From Thermocladium sp. (GTDB taxonomy: Archaea; Thermoproteota; Thermoprotei; Thermoproteales; Thermocladiaceae): DNA of 8,072 nucleotides. Both the position numbers and the translations under genes were made by a program. The notes below the pieces were generated by a model that ran no database searches, was not told the origin of the DNA, and saw only the letters and a list, made by a program, of their open reading frames with translations. Shown piece by piece: positions 6,675-8,072 of the stretch (the stretch's first letter is position 1; each line of letters begins with the position of its first letter). The stretch covers positions 5,644-13,715 of the forward strand of contig JAGDXC010000002.1 of NCBI GenBank assembly GCA_023269935.1, written 5' to 3'.

Positions 6675-7721
6675 ATGCCTAGATCTACATGGCTGAATAA
6701 AGGTAATAGGGCTGATGAACATGGTAGTAACTTATTAGTCAATTCATGTGATAAATATGGTGGACTTTCATTTTCCGGTCAATTAATTACTGCTCATGAA
6801 AACAAGCAATGCATGGGCTTAATCTATAGTGTTGAATCTATGGAATTAATTAAAAACTTACCGAAGTTTGCACATTACTGTTTCTTTAATGATCCATTAA
6901 ACGTAGCAAGGGATATTAATGGTTATTTAATGATAAATGGCAAATATAAACTAATAGGTGAGTTTAAGAGAGGGCAACTTAGGGATTTGGAGAGAATCAT
7001 TAATATTAAGGAAATTAGAGAGAGAATATTGCTGCAATTGAATAGCGACTCAGGCCATTTAGGTGAGGTTAATGAGGACTCGGTTGCCAAGTTCTCCATT
7101 CATGATTGCGAGAATAAGGTTTACTTGAATGTTGGTGTTGTAGGAGATGGCGTTGGCGGCTTAGGTAGGGGAGACTATGCAAGTGGATTAATAGTTAGGA
7201 GGTTTATTGAAGAAGTTGCTAATATAATATATGACGTGAATGAAAGTACCTTAAACAATATTGTTCAAAATATTCATGAAGAACTCTATGAAAATAATGT
7301 AAAGAATAATATCAATAGTGGTTCAACAATTGCAAGTATCATCACTAAGCATAAGGAGGATGAACACGAGGCTGATATTTATTCTGTAAATGTTGGTGAT
7401 TCATTAATATATAATGTTGATATCATTAATAATAATATTAAGGAATTGTCTGTTAGCGATAGGTTATCGGGGAAAAATATATCACAGGCCGTTGGTTACA
7501 TACTAAGAGAGACCCATATAAATAGCGATATATTAAGACAAGGCAATTACATTGTTGTAGCTACTGATGGTATTGCAGACTTCATAGATGGAAATTCTAT
7601 ATTTAATGCCGTGAAAGTATGGAAATATCCATGGTTGATATCTAGGGAGTTGATGCATTTGGCTAGAATGATGGGCTCTAAGGATGATGCAACCATATTG
7701 ATTGTTTGGTTCAAGGATTAG
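6675..7721 (+). CDS. PP2C/PPM-family Ser/Thr protein phosphatase with an N-terminal extension
   Basis: The C-terminal 230 residues of this 348-residue protein form a PP2C (PPM) metal-dependent phosphatase domain. The metal-binding motifs occur in family order: SGHLGEVNEDS (126-136, D135), VGDGVGG (156-162, D158), GSTIAS (216-221), YSVNVGDSLIY (236-246), ISQAVG (269-274), VVATDGIADF (294-303, D298) and KDDAT (336-340, D337). All expected acidic residues are present, so it is probably active on phosphoserine or phosphothreonine proteins. Residues 1-115 precede the domain, resemble nothing I recognise, and carry three cysteines and a largely polar character. No signal peptide or membrane helix is evident. 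The ATG is supported by a TATA box at the expected distance. The gene is A/T-rich with many AAT and ATT codons, unlike its left neighbours. It overlaps the convergent FHA-protein gene by 11 bases. Target proteins are unknown. Confidence 0.88.
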   Translation: MPRSTWLNKGNRADEHGSNLLVNSCDKYGGLSFSGQLITAHENKQCMGLIYSVESMELIKNLPKFAHYCFFNDPLNVARDINGYLMINGKYKLIGEFKRGQLRDLERIINIKEIRERILLQLNSDSGHLGEVNEDSVAKFSIHDCENKVYLNVGVVGDGVGGLGRGDYASGLIVRRFIEEVANIIYDVNESTLNNIVQNIHEELYENNVKNNINSGSTIASIITKHKEDEHEADIYSVNVGDSLIYNVDIINNNIKELSVSDRLSGKNISQAVGYILRETHINSDILRQGNYIVVATDGIADFIDGNSIFNAVKVWKYPWLISRELMHLARMMGSKDDATILIVWFKD

Positions 7722-8072
7722 TCTCAAACCTAACCATTATGAATGGAGCAGTGGGTGATGTATATGACAACAATAATTGTGTCCCACTCTCTATCTCCAC
7801 AGTCCTATTGCTATCTCCCCTTAAGTATATTCGTGAATTGCCATTAATAACCCAAGTTCCGTTGGCGCTTCCTAAATCCTTAATGAACCATCGTCCATTG
7901 CAATGATAAATTTCACAATGCATTCTACTAACGTATTGGTGAGGATCGCTAATAAATAGGTAAACGATGCCTTGTTTCTTCTCAACCTTAATAAAACCCC
8001 TATGTCTGTCTCTACCAATGACTATTACATCTTTCTCATTAATATCTATCTTCTTAACCTCGGATCTAACAG
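7711..8072 (-). CDS. FHA-domain protein, C-terminal part (5' end beyond the window)
   Basis: The reading frame stays open from the window edge to a TGA at 7711-7713 and gives 119 C-terminal residues. An internal ATG at 7923 is not the true start, because it lies inside the domain. The visible part is a nearly complete forkhead-associated domain. GR (residues 19-20 of the visible part), SRMH (48-51) and NGT (70-72) are the conserved phosphopeptide-binding positions, and DLGSANGTW is textbook FHA. Such domains bind phosphothreonine peptides, so the protein probably reads phosphorylation marks that the neighbouring PP2C phosphatase removes. The domain sits at the extreme C-terminus, and what precedes it is unseen. 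Its 3' end overlaps the 3' end of the phosphatase gene by 11 bases. Kinase or scaffold genes may lie further right. Confidence 0.82.
   Translation of the reverse strand, partial: VRSEVKKIDINEKDVIVIGRDRHRGFIKVEKKQGIVYLFISDPHQYVSRMHCEIYHCNGRWFIKDLGSANGTWVINGNSRIYLRGDSNRTVEIESGTQLLLSYTSPTAPFIMVRFETNP

Noticed and set aside
7706..7906. A 66-codon plus-strand frame after the phosphatase gene
   Set aside because: It is antisense to the FHA-domain coding sequence, whose motifs are unmistakable.

Overview
The window looks like chromosomal DNA from a hyperthermophilic crenarchaeon, probably Thermoproteales (Vulcanisaeta, Caldivirga or Thermocladium-like). Arginine is mostly AGG/AGA and isoleucine often ATA. 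Several start codons have an A/T-rich TATA-like box centred about 25-28 bases upstream and no well-placed ribosome binding site, the pattern expected of leaderless archaeal transcripts. The protein families fit anaerobic, thermophilic archaea. The lineage is inferred from style and gene content, since no rRNA or other marker gene is present.

Region 1 (about 76-2460, + strand) holds two paralogous major facilitator superfamily (MFS) transporters in tandem, 75 bases apart. The second has its own TATA box. Their substrates cannot be read from the sequence.

Region 2 (2467-6307) is the metabolic core. Two minus-strand genes one to four bases apart encode an iron-sulfur protein like sulfhydrogenase beta (HydB) or anaerobic sulfite reductase A (AsrA), and a flavoprotein like sulfhydrogenase gamma (HydG) or AsrB. 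Divergent from them across a 102-base promoter region is a molybdopterin (Mo/W-bisMGD) formate dehydrogenase catalytic subunit with cysteine at the metal-ligand position. No hydrogenase or siroheme sulfite reductase catalytic gene lies in the window. The simplest reading is one soluble NAD(P)-linked formate dehydrogenase: formate oxidised at the Mo/W site, electrons passed through the [4Fe-4S] clusters of the beta-like protein, then to FAD and NAD(P) on the gamma-like protein. The reverse direction, CO2 reduction, is also possible.

Region 3 (6308-8072) is visibly richer in A and T. A gene-poor spacer of 367 bases with a small cluster of TCATGA motifs leads to a PP2C/PPM-family protein phosphatase with an unexplained N-terminal region of about 115 residues. 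Overlapping its end by 11 bases on the opposite strand is the C-terminal part of an FHA-domain protein, cut by the window edge. Phosphatase plus phosphothreonine-reading FHA domain suggests a Ser/Thr phospho-signalling locus that continues to the right. I saw no CRISPR array, tRNA, rRNA, insertion sequence or attachment site.
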